DNA from: Microcoleus vaginatus PCC 9802
GTDB lineage: Bacteria; Cyanobacteriota; Cyanobacteriia; Cyanobacteriales; Microcoleaceae
DNA length: 64,000 nucleotides
NCBI GenBank assembly: GCA_022701275.1
Contig: CP031740.1
Span: 1,995,001-2,059,000 of the forward strand
Reading direction: 5' to 3'
The notes under the pieces are model-generated. The model ran no database searches. It had not been told where the DNA came from and saw only the letters and a list, made by a program, of their open reading frames with translations. The translations under genes were made by a program, and so were the position numbers. Shown piece by piece: positions 25,237 through 36,400 of the stretch. How positions within the stretch are numbered: the stretch's first letter is position 1; each line of letters starts with the position of its first letter.

Positions 25237-26225
25237 GCCCTGGGAGCCTGCCAGCCACGCAAATAGTAATAAAAAGACCCGAAATATTCATCGAATACTC
25301 GCGTCGTAGTTACCAAAGCTTCTGCACTAGGCAAAAAATCTCCCGCGTCTAAACGCAGTCTGGAGCTTCCTCTTGAGGTGGATTGAAAAGTGTAGAAGTC
25401 GGTAGCCCTAGGAATCACCTGGATTCCCATATTCGCAAAAGCGAGGCTGGCACGGCGCATCTGAATCGCAGATGTTACCAGGATTACTTTGCGCGGGGCG
25501 CCACGGCTGTCGAGTATCTTTCTCACCTCTTCAGCGCTGGTGCGTATGTTGCTGCCGTTATTGTCGAGAACGATACTGCTGCGCGGCACGCCCATGTTGT
25601 TTGCCAGCAAAGTCTCGATATCCTTAGCTTCACCAACATAACCCTCCAACTCGTGTCTTGGGCCAGCGGTAACGATGACCATCGGTGCGAGTTGTTTTCT
25701 GTACAAAACGGCAGCATAGGGCAAGCGATTGCCTGTATCTGTCAGTTGAATCGCTACTCGGTTGGGGATGTGAGGCTGAGTGGTTCCCTTGCCCAGCAGG
25801 ACGATCGCCGCTGCGGTTTCGTCGCAGCAAACTGTCCGGACGGCGGCAGCGGCGTCCCGTTCTGCTTGCTCGGCGAACCAGTAAGCGACAACTGGCATAC
25901 TCGAAAGGATCAAAACTAGCAGCGCTGCCAGGATCATTCTCGGCGCCGGGTTGCGGATGCCCCCGTTCGTGATCAGCGCGGATGCAATCACCAGCAGCGT
26001 GATGGAAAAACCCAGCGGCTTAAAGAAGAAGGCTATTAGCCCGAAAATCGCTGCTCCGACCGGGGTGTCTGGCGCAAAAAAAGCTAGGATCAAAAGGCTG
26101 ATCAGCAGCAAAACGCGCAGCCGATCTAATAACGGATTGTCTTTGCCTCCTGATTGATCCCACCACGATTTGAGCAGTGAGAACAGGAGGAATAGAAATA
26201 GAATGCGAGCTAACAGTTCTGGCAT
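25233..26225 (-). CDS. YdcF/SanA-like DUF218 membrane protein
   Basis: A 330-residue protein. The first ~130 residues hold four or so membrane helices (LLARILFLFLLFSLL, LLLISLLILAFFAP and others). The C-terminal DUF218 domain has AAIVLLGKGTT, a VIVTAGPRHELEG loop, EAKDIETLLANNMGVPRSSIVLDNNGSNIRTSAEE and ILVTSAIQMRRASLAF, which are the usual conserved blocks of the YdcF/ElyC family. Such proteins act in envelope or polysaccharide metabolism, with exact reactions mostly unknown. The two stops of this gene and the small upstream-strand gene overlap. Confidence 0.82.
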   Translation of the reverse strand: MPELLARILFLFLLFSLLKSWWDQSGGKDNPLLDRLRVLLLISLLILAFFAPDTPVGAAIFGLIAFFFKPLGFSITLLVIASALITNGGIRNPAPRMILAALLVLILSSMPVVAYWFAEQAERDAAAAVRTVCCDETAAAIVLLGKGTTQPHIPNRVAIQLTDTGNRLPYAAVLYRKQLAPMVIVTAGPRHELEGYVGEAKDIETLLANNMGVPRSSIVLDNNGSNIRTSAEEVRKILDSRGAPRKVILVTSAIQMRRASLAFANMGIQVIPRATDFYTFQSTSRGSSRLRLDAGDFLPSAEALVTTTRVFDEYFGSFYYYLRGWQAPRA

Positions 26226-26578
26226 CTTGCAATATTCTGTGTCTTCATAAATTAGTACGGAAGTGTGGAAACGAGCGCGACTTTAGCTGCGGGAGGAAAT
26301 ACGGGCATCGGTGGGTTTTTAACTTTCGCCAATAACGCAGTCCGATCGCATTTATCCTGATGCTCGATTCCAGTCAGCTATCAACTATTGGTTGCAGGGT
26401 GCAAGCCCGCTACTTCCAGTCACAGATTGCTGACAGTTAATTGGTAATTGATAACTGGTAATAGTTGATTGGTAATTGGTAATGGATCGAGCACAGGCAG
26501 GTAGAATTGACTATTGAAGCCTGCTTTCTTCTGCCTACTTTTTTCCCCATTACCTGTTACCGATTCACCAATCCCAAT
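26226..26578. other. Gene-free region with aattggtaatt repeats
   Basis: Short degenerate direct repeats (taattggtaattgataactg, gattggtaattggtaatgg) occupy about 26438-26485, a tract type common in filamentous cyanobacteria. The region separates two leftward genes; nothing else is recognised. Confidence 0.5.
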
Positions 26579-28066
26579 TTATCGGCGCTTCAGTTGATTC
26601 CGAATTGCCTGCGTTACCGTTTGAATTACTTTAACACGAGCATAATACTTGTTATCGGCCGCAATTAGCGTCCAGGGAGCAGCCGGCGTGCTGGTGCGCT
26701 GAATCATTTGATTCACCGCTACTTCATAATAATTCCACTTTTCCCGATTCCGCCAATCTTCCTCGGTGAGTTTGTATTGTTTAAATGAATTGTTTTGCCG
26801 CTCTGTAAACCGCTTTAGTTGCTCGTCAGGACTGATGTGCAGCCAGAATTTAACTAATACACAACCGAAACTGGTGAGTTGCTCCTCAAATTCGTTAATT
26901 TCCTGATAAGCTCGGCGCCATTCGGGTTCGGTGGCAAATCCTTCGACTCGCTCGACCAGAACTCTACCATACCAACTGCGATCGCAAATGCTGATTTTAC
27001 CAGCCGTTGGCAGCCGCTGCCAGAAGCGCCAGAGGTAGTGATGCGCTTTTTCTTCGTCTGTCGGGACCCCAAAGGCATTAACAGTGTAACTGCGGGGGTC
27101 TAATACGTCCGTCAAGCGTTTGATTGCTCCTCCTTTACCGGCGGCGTCCCAACCTTCAAACAGCACTAATACGGGGATTTCCTCTTCGTAGATGCTTTGT
27201 TGTAGTTTGCCAAAACGGGTTTGTTCTTCGCGAAGTTGCTGTTTGTATTCGTCGGGCGACAGCGATTGAGTTAAATCTACTTGGGCCAGCAAGTCGGGTT
27301 CGATGGGTTGCAACCTTTCTTGAGGTGGCAATTTCACGGGTGCAGATTGCATGGGCAGTCTGTCTAAGGCTTCTGTAATTGTCGCTGCCATTTGCGTTAA
27401 AACTTTGACTCTGGCCCACCGTTGACAATCGCCTTCTACTAACGTCCAATGTGCGGGGCCCGTGCCGGTTTGGGCTACCATTTCTTCGGCAAAAGTTGTG
27501 TATTCTTCGTATTTTTTGGCTTGTTTCCAATCTTCGGGTCGCACTCGCCAAGCTTGTAAGGTGTCGTCTTCTAGTTTTTTGAGTCGGTGCTTGAGTTCTT
27601 TTTTGCTCAGGTGAATCCAAAATTTGGCAATTGCCGCGCCGTCATCTACCATCTGCCGCTCGAAGGCGTTGATTTGCCTGATGGCTGTCGGTACTTGTGC
27701 GTCAGAGACTCGATCGAACAATCGGTCTTCTAAAATGTGAGTGTACCAACTGTGGTAGAAAAAACCCATTTTGCCGCGGGCGGGGAGTTTCTGCCAAAAC
27801 CGCCATAGGAAAGGATAGCCCATTTCTGCATCTGACGGCGGCCAAATCGGGTGGACGGCAAACCCCCGCGGGTCCATGTACCCTACCATTTGTTTGACTA
27901 AAGCGCCTTTGCCGGCGGCGGCCCAACCTTCGAGGACGATAATTGCGGGCATTTTTTTTTGCCGACAAGCCAGTTGGAGCGATCGCAACTGCTGCATTAA
28001 AACTTCTATCTTGGCATCGTAGGTTTCTTTATCTAGGGAAATGTTTAAATCCAGGTTGTCAAGCAT
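26579..28066 (-). CDS. pap: Polyphosphate:AMP phosphotransferase, two PPK2 domains
   Basis: A 495-residue protein with two fused PPK2 domains, the arrangement of class II PPK2/PAP enzymes that phosphorylate AMP to ADP with polyphosphate. Domain 1 (~20-240) has Walker A LEGWAAAGKGALVKQ; domain 2 (~290-495) has FEGWDAAGKGGAIKR, each followed by a lid motif (FFYHSWYTHILEDR and ICDRSWYGRVLVERV). In domain 1 the Asp of GWDAAGKG is Ala and the DRSWY Asp is absent, so only domain 2 is probably catalytic, as described for PAP. The gene stands alone with long gaps on either side. Confidence 0.9.
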   Translation of the reverse strand: MLDNLDLNISLDKETYDAKIEVLMQQLRSLQLACRQKKMPAIIVLEGWAAAGKGALVKQMVGYMDPRGFAVHPIWPPSDAEMGYPFLWRFWQKLPARGKMGFFYHSWYTHILEDRLFDRVSDAQVPTAIRQINAFERQMVDDGAAIAKFWIHLSKKELKHRLKKLEDDTLQAWRVRPEDWKQAKKYEEYTTFAEEMVAQTGTGPAHWTLVEGDCQRWARVKVLTQMAATITEALDRLPMQSAPVKLPPQERLQPIEPDLLAQVDLTQSLSPDEYKQQLREEQTRFGKLQQSIYEEEIPVLVLFEGWDAAGKGGAIKRLTDVLDPRSYTVNAFGVPTDEEKAHHYLWRFWQRLPTAGKISICDRSWYGRVLVERVEGFATEPEWRRAYQEINEFEEQLTSFGCVLVKFWLHISPDEQLKRFTERQNNSFKQYKLTEEDWRNREKWNYYEVAVNQMIQRTSTPAAPWTLIAADNKYYARVKVIQTVTQAIRNQLKRR

Positions 28067-28771
28067 ATTTACCTTCTACCAATCCGAAATCTAGTTTAAT
28101 GTTAGTTTAACGTTTGGATAAATCCCACCTAAAATCCGGTAAAAAAGTGATGAAAGCTACTGTTACGGTCGGTTAAAACTGCGATGCTTGTGCCATCAAA
28201 AACCTGCTCCCGTCCATACTAACAAAACTCTCCTCACCTCAAACTTGCAAAAAAAAACAGCTCAGGTTATAGTTGAGATAGGGAACTTTTAAATAAGTTC
28301 AACTTCTCCCCTCCCCCGATCGGGCGAGTTAACAGGAGGAGCAAGAAATCCCTGAAAAAGGATTTATTGTAAAAGAGAGCAAAAGTAAAAATCAACTACC
28401 CACTGGGGGTGACCACTTCTTTACTTAGCTGTAGAAACTTTATTCAAACAATAGTTACTTAGGCACCAAGCTTGGTAACGAAAGAGAGCGCGACTCATCG
28501 ACATCCAGCGATAAACTCACCTACAAAATTAGCCCCAAAGGGCCAAACAATTTTTATGATTGCCTAATTAGATAAAACCTGAAAGCCTGGGTGATATAAA
28601 CAGGTTTCTGAGTTTTATCGACACCACAATAAATCTGCATTACATCCGCGTTTATCCGCGTTCATCTGCGGTTAATCATCAAAAACTCGGAGTTTTGCAA
28701 GAAATTCACTGTACTTGTTTGCCAATACCACTTAAGAGGAACAGTCCGAAATTACGGATTGCAAGTTTTCT
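28067..28771. other. Long gene-free region
   Basis: No gene or known RNA is recognised in 705 bp. A ccgcgtttatccgcgttcatctgcggttaatc tract near 28647-28678 matches part of the gap at 10815-10845 and is an interspersed repeat. An aggaggagcaag at about 28335 looks like a ribosome-binding site but is not followed by a plausible ORF. Confidence 0.45.
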
Positions 28772-29731
28772 ATGAATATCTTGACAACACGCTCGTACAA
28801 GGGCGAAACTGACTGGTGCGCGATCGCAAATTTAATCGATGCTTGCGAAACAGTCGATCGACTCGGTGAAGAAGTCTCAGCAACTGAACTTAAGCTAATA
28901 CTTGATGCACCCAAACTCGACAAAGCCCGCGACGTGCAATTGTGGGAAGATGGGAACTACAAACTAATCGGTTTGGCACTCCTAGATATGCCCGATTCGC
29001 CAGAGGAAATAGACGCTTGTCTCTGGTTTTACGTGCATCCAAACGTGCGCGGCGCAGGTTTGGAAAAAGATATCATTAAATGGGGCGAAAAGCGGCTGGG
29101 CGAAGTCGCGAAAGAACGGAATTTGCCCGCGAAATTGCGTACATACAGCCGCGAGGACAAAACCGATGAGATGCGGCTGTTAGAAAAACAGGGCTTTGAG
29201 GTCGATCGCTATTTTTGGACAATGGCCCGATCCCTCGCCGAACCGATTCCCGCGCCGGAATTCCCCGCAGATTTTGCACTGACACACGTATCGGGAGAAC
29301 AAGACATCCAACCCTGGGTAGAGATGTTCAACCAGTCATTTATCGATCACTGGAATCACCACGATTTAACTGCGGAAACCGTGCGCTACTGGATGCAAGA
29401 TCCGAATTATCAGCCGGAATTAGACTTGATTGCTGTTTCGGGCGATCGTAAATTTGCTGCTTTCTGCGACTGTCAAATCAAACCCCAAAAAAACGCCCGC
29501 AGCGCCACAAAAGACGGCTGGATTGAATTGTTGGGTACGCGGCGCGACTTTCGGAAAATGGGTTTAGGAAAAGCGATGCTATTAGCTGGCCTGCATAAGT
29601 TGAAAGCAGCGGGTGCAAACACAGCTAAACTCAGCGTTGATGCGGACAGTTTGACAGGGGCGACAAAGCTTTACAAATCAGTGGGTTTCCGCCCGATGGA
29701 AACTTGGATCGAGTGGGCTAAGACAGTTTAA
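28772..29731 (+). CDS. Tandem GNAT acetyltransferase
   Basis: A 319-residue protein with two GNAT folds. The first (~1-155) is weakly conserved: DACLWFYVHPNVRGAGLEKDII resembles the acetyl-CoA loop but is altered. The second (~165-319) has the full motif GTRRDFRKMGLGKAMLLAGLHKL and a C-terminal LYKSVGFRPMETWIEW. This layout is shared with MshD-type mycothiol synthases, but cyanobacteria do not make mycothiol, so the substrate is unknown. Only the second domain probably binds acetyl-CoA productively. Confidence 0.8.
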   Translation: MNILTTRSYKGETDWCAIANLIDACETVDRLGEEVSATELKLILDAPKLDKARDVQLWEDGNYKLIGLALLDMPDSPEEIDACLWFYVHPNVRGAGLEKDIIKWGEKRLGEVAKERNLPAKLRTYSREDKTDEMRLLEKQGFEVDRYFWTMARSLAEPIPAPEFPADFALTHVSGEQDIQPWVEMFNQSFIDHWNHHDLTAETVRYWMQDPNYQPELDLIAVSGDRKFAAFCDCQIKPQKNARSATKDGWIELLGTRRDFRKMGLGKAMLLAGLHKLKAAGANTAKLSVDADSLTGATKLYKSVGFRPMETWIEWAKTV

Positions 29732-29757
29732 AAAAAAGGTTTGAAGTTTAGTTGTAG

Positions 29758-29812
29758 GGTGCGTGAGAGCTAAAAATCTGGGCTAGGAGGAAAACATTAA
29801 CACTCACGCACC
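29758..29812. repeat. Inverted repeat ggtgcgtgag / ctcacgcacc
   Basis: A perfect 10-bp stem with a 35-nt loop lies just after the GNAT stop. It may terminate that transcript or mark repeat DNA next to the IS remnant. Confidence 0.5.
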
Positions 29813-29949
29813 TTCCAAGCAACTCTGGACACGGCAATGCCCATTGGTGTCAACAATCGCCTGAAACCCATGAAAACTCTCGCTTTTAACCCAGTTTCGA
29901 GCCCCCTAAATCCCCCTTAATAAGCTTGTGTGTACACGGTAGGGCAGGT

Positions 29950-30300
29950 CAACATGATAGCTGAGAAAGTCCAACCAAAAACTGATAGCTCCTTTTACAG
30001 TGGAAGGAGCCTGTAATCGAACAGTGTTTGAACTGTGGCTGGAAACAAGTTTACTTCCAACTCTCGAACCGGGACAGGTTTTAGGCATGGATAATGCCAC
30101 ATTTCATAAAGGGGGTCGCATCTTCCAACTGATACAGGATGCAGGCTGTCAATTGCTTTACTTACCCCCTTATTCCCCAGACCTCAACTTGCATTGAACA
30201 GTGCTGGTCTTGGTTAAAAAGTCGCATCCGCAAACAACTCGAGCGGTTTAATTGTTTACTCCATGCGCTCGAAGATGTATTGCGCTTTTCGTCCTAACAC
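29950..30300 (+). pseudogene. Decayed IS630-type transposase fragment
   Basis: Pieces of a DDE transposase appear in different frames. IAPFTVEGACNRTVFELWLE, VLGMDNATFHKGG (second Asp) and LYLPPYSPDLN are in one frame; after a frameshift near 30190 the sequence continues as IEQCWSWLKSRIRKQLERF and ends with a stop near 30297. Upstream, MIAEKVQPK sits in another frame. The N-terminal DNA-binding part and terminal repeats are absent. It belongs to a different IS630 subgroup from the intact copy in the CRISPR array. Confidence 0.8.
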
Positions 30301-30458
30301 GGGCGGTTGCTATACATTAAATTGCCGTCAAGCAAACCACATATTTTTATCGGGGTGAAGACCATTCACCCCTGTTTTTTGTGGTTCTCTCGCAATTTTC
30401 TGTAAGCTCAAGTTACTGATTTTTTTGAGGTCTAACCCTCTAAAATTAACTCAATAAC

Positions 30459-33400
30459 CTACAAGAAAGAGTTGCTAGTCAGCGCAGTCCGATCAACACC
30501 ATAAACCACCCCTAAGTAATTCTCGCCTAACTTTAACGCCGTTGACATGACTGGGGAAGCATTATCTAACTTAATATCCACCGATTGAAACTCCAGTAAC
30601 TGAATATTGACTGACTCAAATTGCAGTTGGTCAAAAGTGACACCTTCTGGTAAATCAATCCAATCACCGACTTGCCAATCAAGGATCTGATCGGCTGACT
30701 TAACATCAGTAGGGTTATTGTCACTCACTGATAAAGCAAAGACATCATTACCTGCGCCACCATAGAGGACATCATAACCTTTGTCACCGGTCAGGATATC
30801 ATCACCACCATTACCAATCAAGACATCGTTCCCTTGACCACCATAGAGGACATCCTTGCCATCACCACCTGTTAGGTAGTCATTATCATTGTTGCCACTT
30901 AACAAGTTATTACCAGTAGTCGCACTGATCTTGTCAGAACCTTTACCACCGTAAATATCATCATCACCGCCACCGCCGTCAATTTGATCGGCACCCTGGT
31001 TAGCAAAGATGACATCTTTAGAGACAGTACCCGTCAGAGAGTCATTACCTGATAAAGCATAGACTTTCTTTCCAGATGCTTCCCCTGGGATAGTTGTATC
31101 ATCCTCATCAGTTAATAAGTAACGTTCTTCTAAGGCTTGGTTATTCGGTAAACCCGTCAGGTTGCCTTTGCCCATGGCTTCTAATTCGGGTTTATTGATG
31201 GCAATGATCCCTAAATTATCCGCTGAGGTTGATGTGTTAGTTGATGACTCGCTGGCCAAACTCGGTAGTAATGGTTGTTCATTGTTCGGAGTTGGGTTAG
31301 TAGTAGTTGGTTCTTCACTACCATAGATTAGGTCAATCAACTTTTCTTCCGTTATGGAGTTTCCAGACTGATCCTCGAAGAGTTCTGCCAATTCTTTACT
31401 ATCGTCAAGGCTATCTTTCCAAGCTTCTTGCGTTATGAGGTTTCCATCGTCATTCAGGAAAGATAGTTCTGGTAAATCCTCCAGAGTAACATTAAGATTG
31501 GCATCTTCGAGTGCTTCTTCTAGCGGATCGATTTCGGTACTCTTGATATCCTTTGATTCGACCTTTTCTGGCTCAGCAGCATCTGACGGATCGCTAACCG
31601 CCTTGGCTTCATCCATTCGTTCTTTAATCTCAGCCTCAGTGTTATCGGCTAAGAATTCTTCCGGTGTCTTAGTCCCATTTACCAAATCTTCTAGTTTCAC
31701 GTCTCCTAGAGAAAATGAGACTGTCTGCAATTCATTAATATCGAGAGTACCGGCTTCCAATGATAATGCTACACCGTTGTCAACGAGATCGTCACCGATA
31801 TCATCGGCAACGTCATTACTCGTTGCCATTGCTTGAGATACAGTCGTCACAACATTATTCAATTGCTCTCTGTTTAACGTTGGTTCCTGTACGGCCACAG
31901 TAGAGATCGCCTCATTTAATACCTTAGCAACAGTCTCCGCCTTACTCAAGTCAAACTCTTCTCCGTTGACTATTTGTTCAGCGATAATTTCCTCTACAGT
32001 CACTCCCAATTGCTCCTTCGACAAATTACTCTTAACGTCAAGGAATTGAGCTGCGTTGACGATCGTATTTTGCACCTGAACCATTTCGCTAAATACCTTT
32101 AAACCATCTGGATTTTTCTTAGCGATGGCTTCCAGTGGATCAAAAGTATTGATATCAACACCTGTGGGAAGTCCTAAATTTGTTTTCACCTTATTAGTAA
32201 TGGTGACTAAATCCTTTTCGGGAGAGTCTGCCGCTTTTGCAATTAAGGTGGTTAGAGGTGTCACTACGGAAGCTTCGGGAGTAGAAACTAAGGGAATATC
32301 TAAAGGCAGACCAGTAGAATAATCAAATCCACCGCTAACAATAATTTGCCCATCTGCCTTATCCAGTTGACCATTAGCATTGCGATCGTACTTAGCTAAA
32401 TCGTACTCTAACTCAAAGCTACCATCGGAATTGGTTACTGAGGACGGTTCATCTTCATCTTGGGTACCATTAAAGTTGGTATCTAAGAATACGTTAGAAG
32501 CAGCCATATAACCATCGATTGCTCGTGATTTTTTCACATTCCCTGAGCCAATACGGAAATCAGCTAATTTGTAAGTAGCCAGATTATCGTTCCATTCTAC
32601 ACTAAAAGGGCCTTTTCCAGCCTTAGCATAAGCTGACAAAAACGCACTAATGTCTCCATTAATCTCAAATGAATCAAGCACCGGACGTGAGAACATTTCT
32701 GATACCCGAAGTTTGCCATCTCCAGTACCAATAACATTTGATTCTTTATTGTTAGCTATGGACGTACTCAACAGAGGGAGGAACGCATCAATCTGCTCGT
32801 TTGTTGGGTAATCAGTTGTAAATGAAGCTTCCTTTCTCAAAGACTCAATCCTGGGCTTCGCTGCGTTTATTACCTCAGAAACTGCTTGATCAACTTGGGT
32901 ACTCCTGTCTTTTACAGAACCCTTTAATGGTTTCAGCTTGTCAACTAAATTACCAATGTTAGCATCCTCATCAAAAATTTTCTTTACGGCCTTAATTCCA
33001 GTGAAATTATTAGGGAACAGTTTGTTCGCCGCATCACTAACAGAATCTTGAACTAATTTTTTAAGATCGCCAACAGTTCCAAAATCAAAATTGTCCGTAG
33101 GGGTTCCTTCTCCCACATCAATCAAATCCACTTTAGCATTAGCGCTTAACCCACCGTTGATACCAGCTTTGGCTGCAAAAAGATTGACATTTGCACCAAC
33201 CAATATTTTACCATTGAGCTTGATTTCATTGACATCAGAACCAGTCCCATCAGCGTTTTGCCGATCGCTGACATAGAAACCATCTAAAACTTTGGCGGCA
33301 TCCCCCAAATTAAATCCACTTTTTTTCCAGTCAAACAATCCTTGGGTATCAAAGCCAAAGCCCAGATTACCTTCAGCGTTAAATGTAGCACCCACTTCAC

Positions 33401-36400
33401 CATTGATTCCGAATCCCGCTAGAGAGTAGATAGGAAAATCTTTCTTAATATTCCAGTTATAACTGAGATTTGGCACTTGATAGCTCACCAAAGTTACATC
33501 AGTTTTCTCCCCCAGCAACATACTTAAAACAGTCTTAGGATCGTTAAGAATGGGAATTTGTAACCCTTCCATACTGTTCAACGTATCCATCAGTGATTTG
33601 GTTTTGCCAGAAGATTTATTCGCTTGATCTTTAGCACTAGGAGCCACTGTCACAGGTTTGGCGTTGTTAACATTTGGTTTAGAGTCTTTATTCATCCCGT
33701 CAAAACCAGTTAGTTCATAATCACCAAAGTCAATCTTGATATTCCCCTCATTCGCTGCCATTTGCGAGACAATATCGCTGGCTTTGACAATTTTATTAAT
33801 CCCATCCACGAACTTTGTATTCACTGGAGTTTTAGTTAAAACTGAACCCACTTCGATGATGTTTACTTGACCATCCTTGTTTTGATCAAAAACGTTGCGG
33901 ATCTTCTCAAATTTACTTAATGGTTTGATATCAGTCGTTAACGCCTTAGCAATAGGCTGGATTGGTTTGACAACCTCTGCCATCTTAGTTACTACAGGCT
34001 TGATAAATTGATTCGCAAAAGTTCCCAAATCTAGCTGCATATTTTTGAAAGCCAGTTTTGGTGTTTGTGGACCACTCCATTGCCCATTCTTGTAAGACAA
34101 CAGAGGAAAAGACCCATTTAGATCAAAATTAAATGATGGAATCGCTGCATTACCTTGAATGCTTGTCACTGCACTTAAACCCAGATTTCCCTCAGCACTA
34201 AAGGTCGGATTAATTATCTGATTTTTTGGGGTTTTCTTGAGTTCGTCCAACGTCAACCGTCCATCCTTCTCAGCCCCTTGACCCGGATCCAGAAGTTCCA
34301 AGTCCAACTTTGCTTCTACTTTCGTAGGAGATTTCGAGTCATCTTGCAAATCTAGCTGGAATAAGCCTAATTCTCCTTTAGCATTAAAACCATCTAAACC
34401 TGCTGAAGCGGCTAACTTGACTCCTGTTGAACCAGTATCAAAGAAAAATCCATTAGTCTTATTGTACCCTAACCCCAAGGTAATATCGTATTTACCCGAA
34501 CCCTCACCATTACCTGAACTTTTAATTCCTAAACCAGGTAGCCCCAAATCAGCTTCTAAGGGAACATTACCGTTGTAAGACTTACTGAAACTAAGAGTAT
34601 AAAGGGTATCATCGCCCTTAGAATTATTCGTTACCTTGATATCGGGATAATCTCCACGTAAAGATTTCTCAAAAACGATATTACTGTCTTCCGAAGGATT
34701 ACTTGTCAGACCCGTTACTAATTTATCTTTCAAACCAGCAAAGAAACCATTAGGAATTAGAGTTGTCAGTTTATTTCCAAATACCGGAACACCTGCTTTG
34801 AGATTATCTTGCACAAAGCTATCAAACTCGCCGACCAACTTACTTAGTCCATCTGCAAAACCCTTGTTAATTGTGCTGCTATCAAGCACGACATTGGCGC
34901 TCTCAGTGGTGAAATTCCAAGCAGTTGCACCTGTAGTACCGGCATAATTGTTGCCTGCTAAGTCTTGAATCGCACCGGTGGCAATTTCTACGTAGTAATC
35001 TGTGCTTGGCCCTAAATCTGCCACTGGGTTAATGGTGACGCTACTGTCAGTAACGGTGACATTGGCGGATGTGACATCAATGGTTTCAACAACTGAGTTG
35101 TCAGAAACTTTCTTGATGACAATATTGCCAGTGCCTTTTTGGACTGCTTCGCTCAAGTTGACAACTAAATTAGCAGCAACTGCAACATTAGTGGCGTTAT
35201 CTGCGGGGGTGAAAGTTGCCGCTGTAGGCGGTGTGGTATCAGTGGCACTATCAGTGGCACTATCAGTGGTGAAATTCCAAGCAGTTGCACCTGTAGTACC
35301 GGCATAATTGTTGCCTGCTAAGTCTTGAATCGCACCGGCGGCAATTTCTACGTAGTAATCTGTGCTTGGCCCTAAATCTGCCACTGGGTTAATGGTGACG
35401 CTACTGCCAGTAACGGTGACATTGGCGGATGTGACATCAATGGTTTCAACAACTGAGTTGTCAGAAACTTTCTTGATGACAATATTGCCAGTGCCTTTTT
35501 GGACTGCTTCGCTCAAGTTGACAACTAAATTAGCAGCAACTGCAACATTAGTGGCGTTATCTGCGGGGGTGAAAGTTGCCGCTGTAGGCGGTGTGGTATC
35601 AGTGGCACTATCAGTGGCACTATCAGTGGTGAAATTCCAAGCAGTTGCACCTGTAGTACCGGCATAATTGTTGCCTGCTAAGTCTTGAATCGCACCGGCG
35701 GCAATTTCTAGGTAGTAATCGGTGCTTGGCCCTAAATCTGCCACTGGGTTAATGGTGACGCTACTGTCAGTAACGGTGACATTGGCGGATGTGACATCAA
35801 TGGTTTCAACAACTGAGTTGTCAGAAACTTTCTTGATGACAATATTGCCAGTGCCTTTTTGGACTGCTTCGCTCAAGTTGACAACTAAATTAGCAGCAAC
35901 TGCAACATTAGTGGCGTTATCTGCGGGGGTGAAAGTTGTCGCTGTAGGCGGTGTGGTATCAGTGGCGATGTCAGTGGTGAAATTCCAAGCAGTTGCACCT
36001 GTAGTACCGGCATAATTGTTGCCTGCTAAGTCTTGAATCGCACCGGCGGCAATTTCTACGTAGTAATCTGTGCTTGGCCCTAAATCTGCCACTGGGTTAA
36101 TGGTGACGCTACTGTCAGTAACGGTGACATTGGCGGATGTGACATCAATGGTTTCAACAACTGAGTTGTCAGAAACTTTCTTGATGACAATATTGCCAGT
36201 GCCTTTTTGGACTGCTTCGCTCAAGTTGACAACTAAATTAGCAGCAACTGCAACATTAGTGGCGTTATCTGCGGGGGTGAAAGTTGTCGCTGTAGGCGGT
36301 GTGGTTTCTAAAACACCTGTGGCTCCGAAAACTCCCAGATAATTATCAACGGTGGTACCGCTTGTTTTACTGACGGTAATGCTCTGCAGCGTTTTGGCTG

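Noticed and set aside
28330..28400. aggaggagcaag as a gene start
   Set aside because: No open frame of useful length follows within normal spacing.
35002..36342. Four rightward ~100-residue hydrophobic ORFs
   Set aside because: They are antisense shadows of the Ig-like repeats of the RTX gene.
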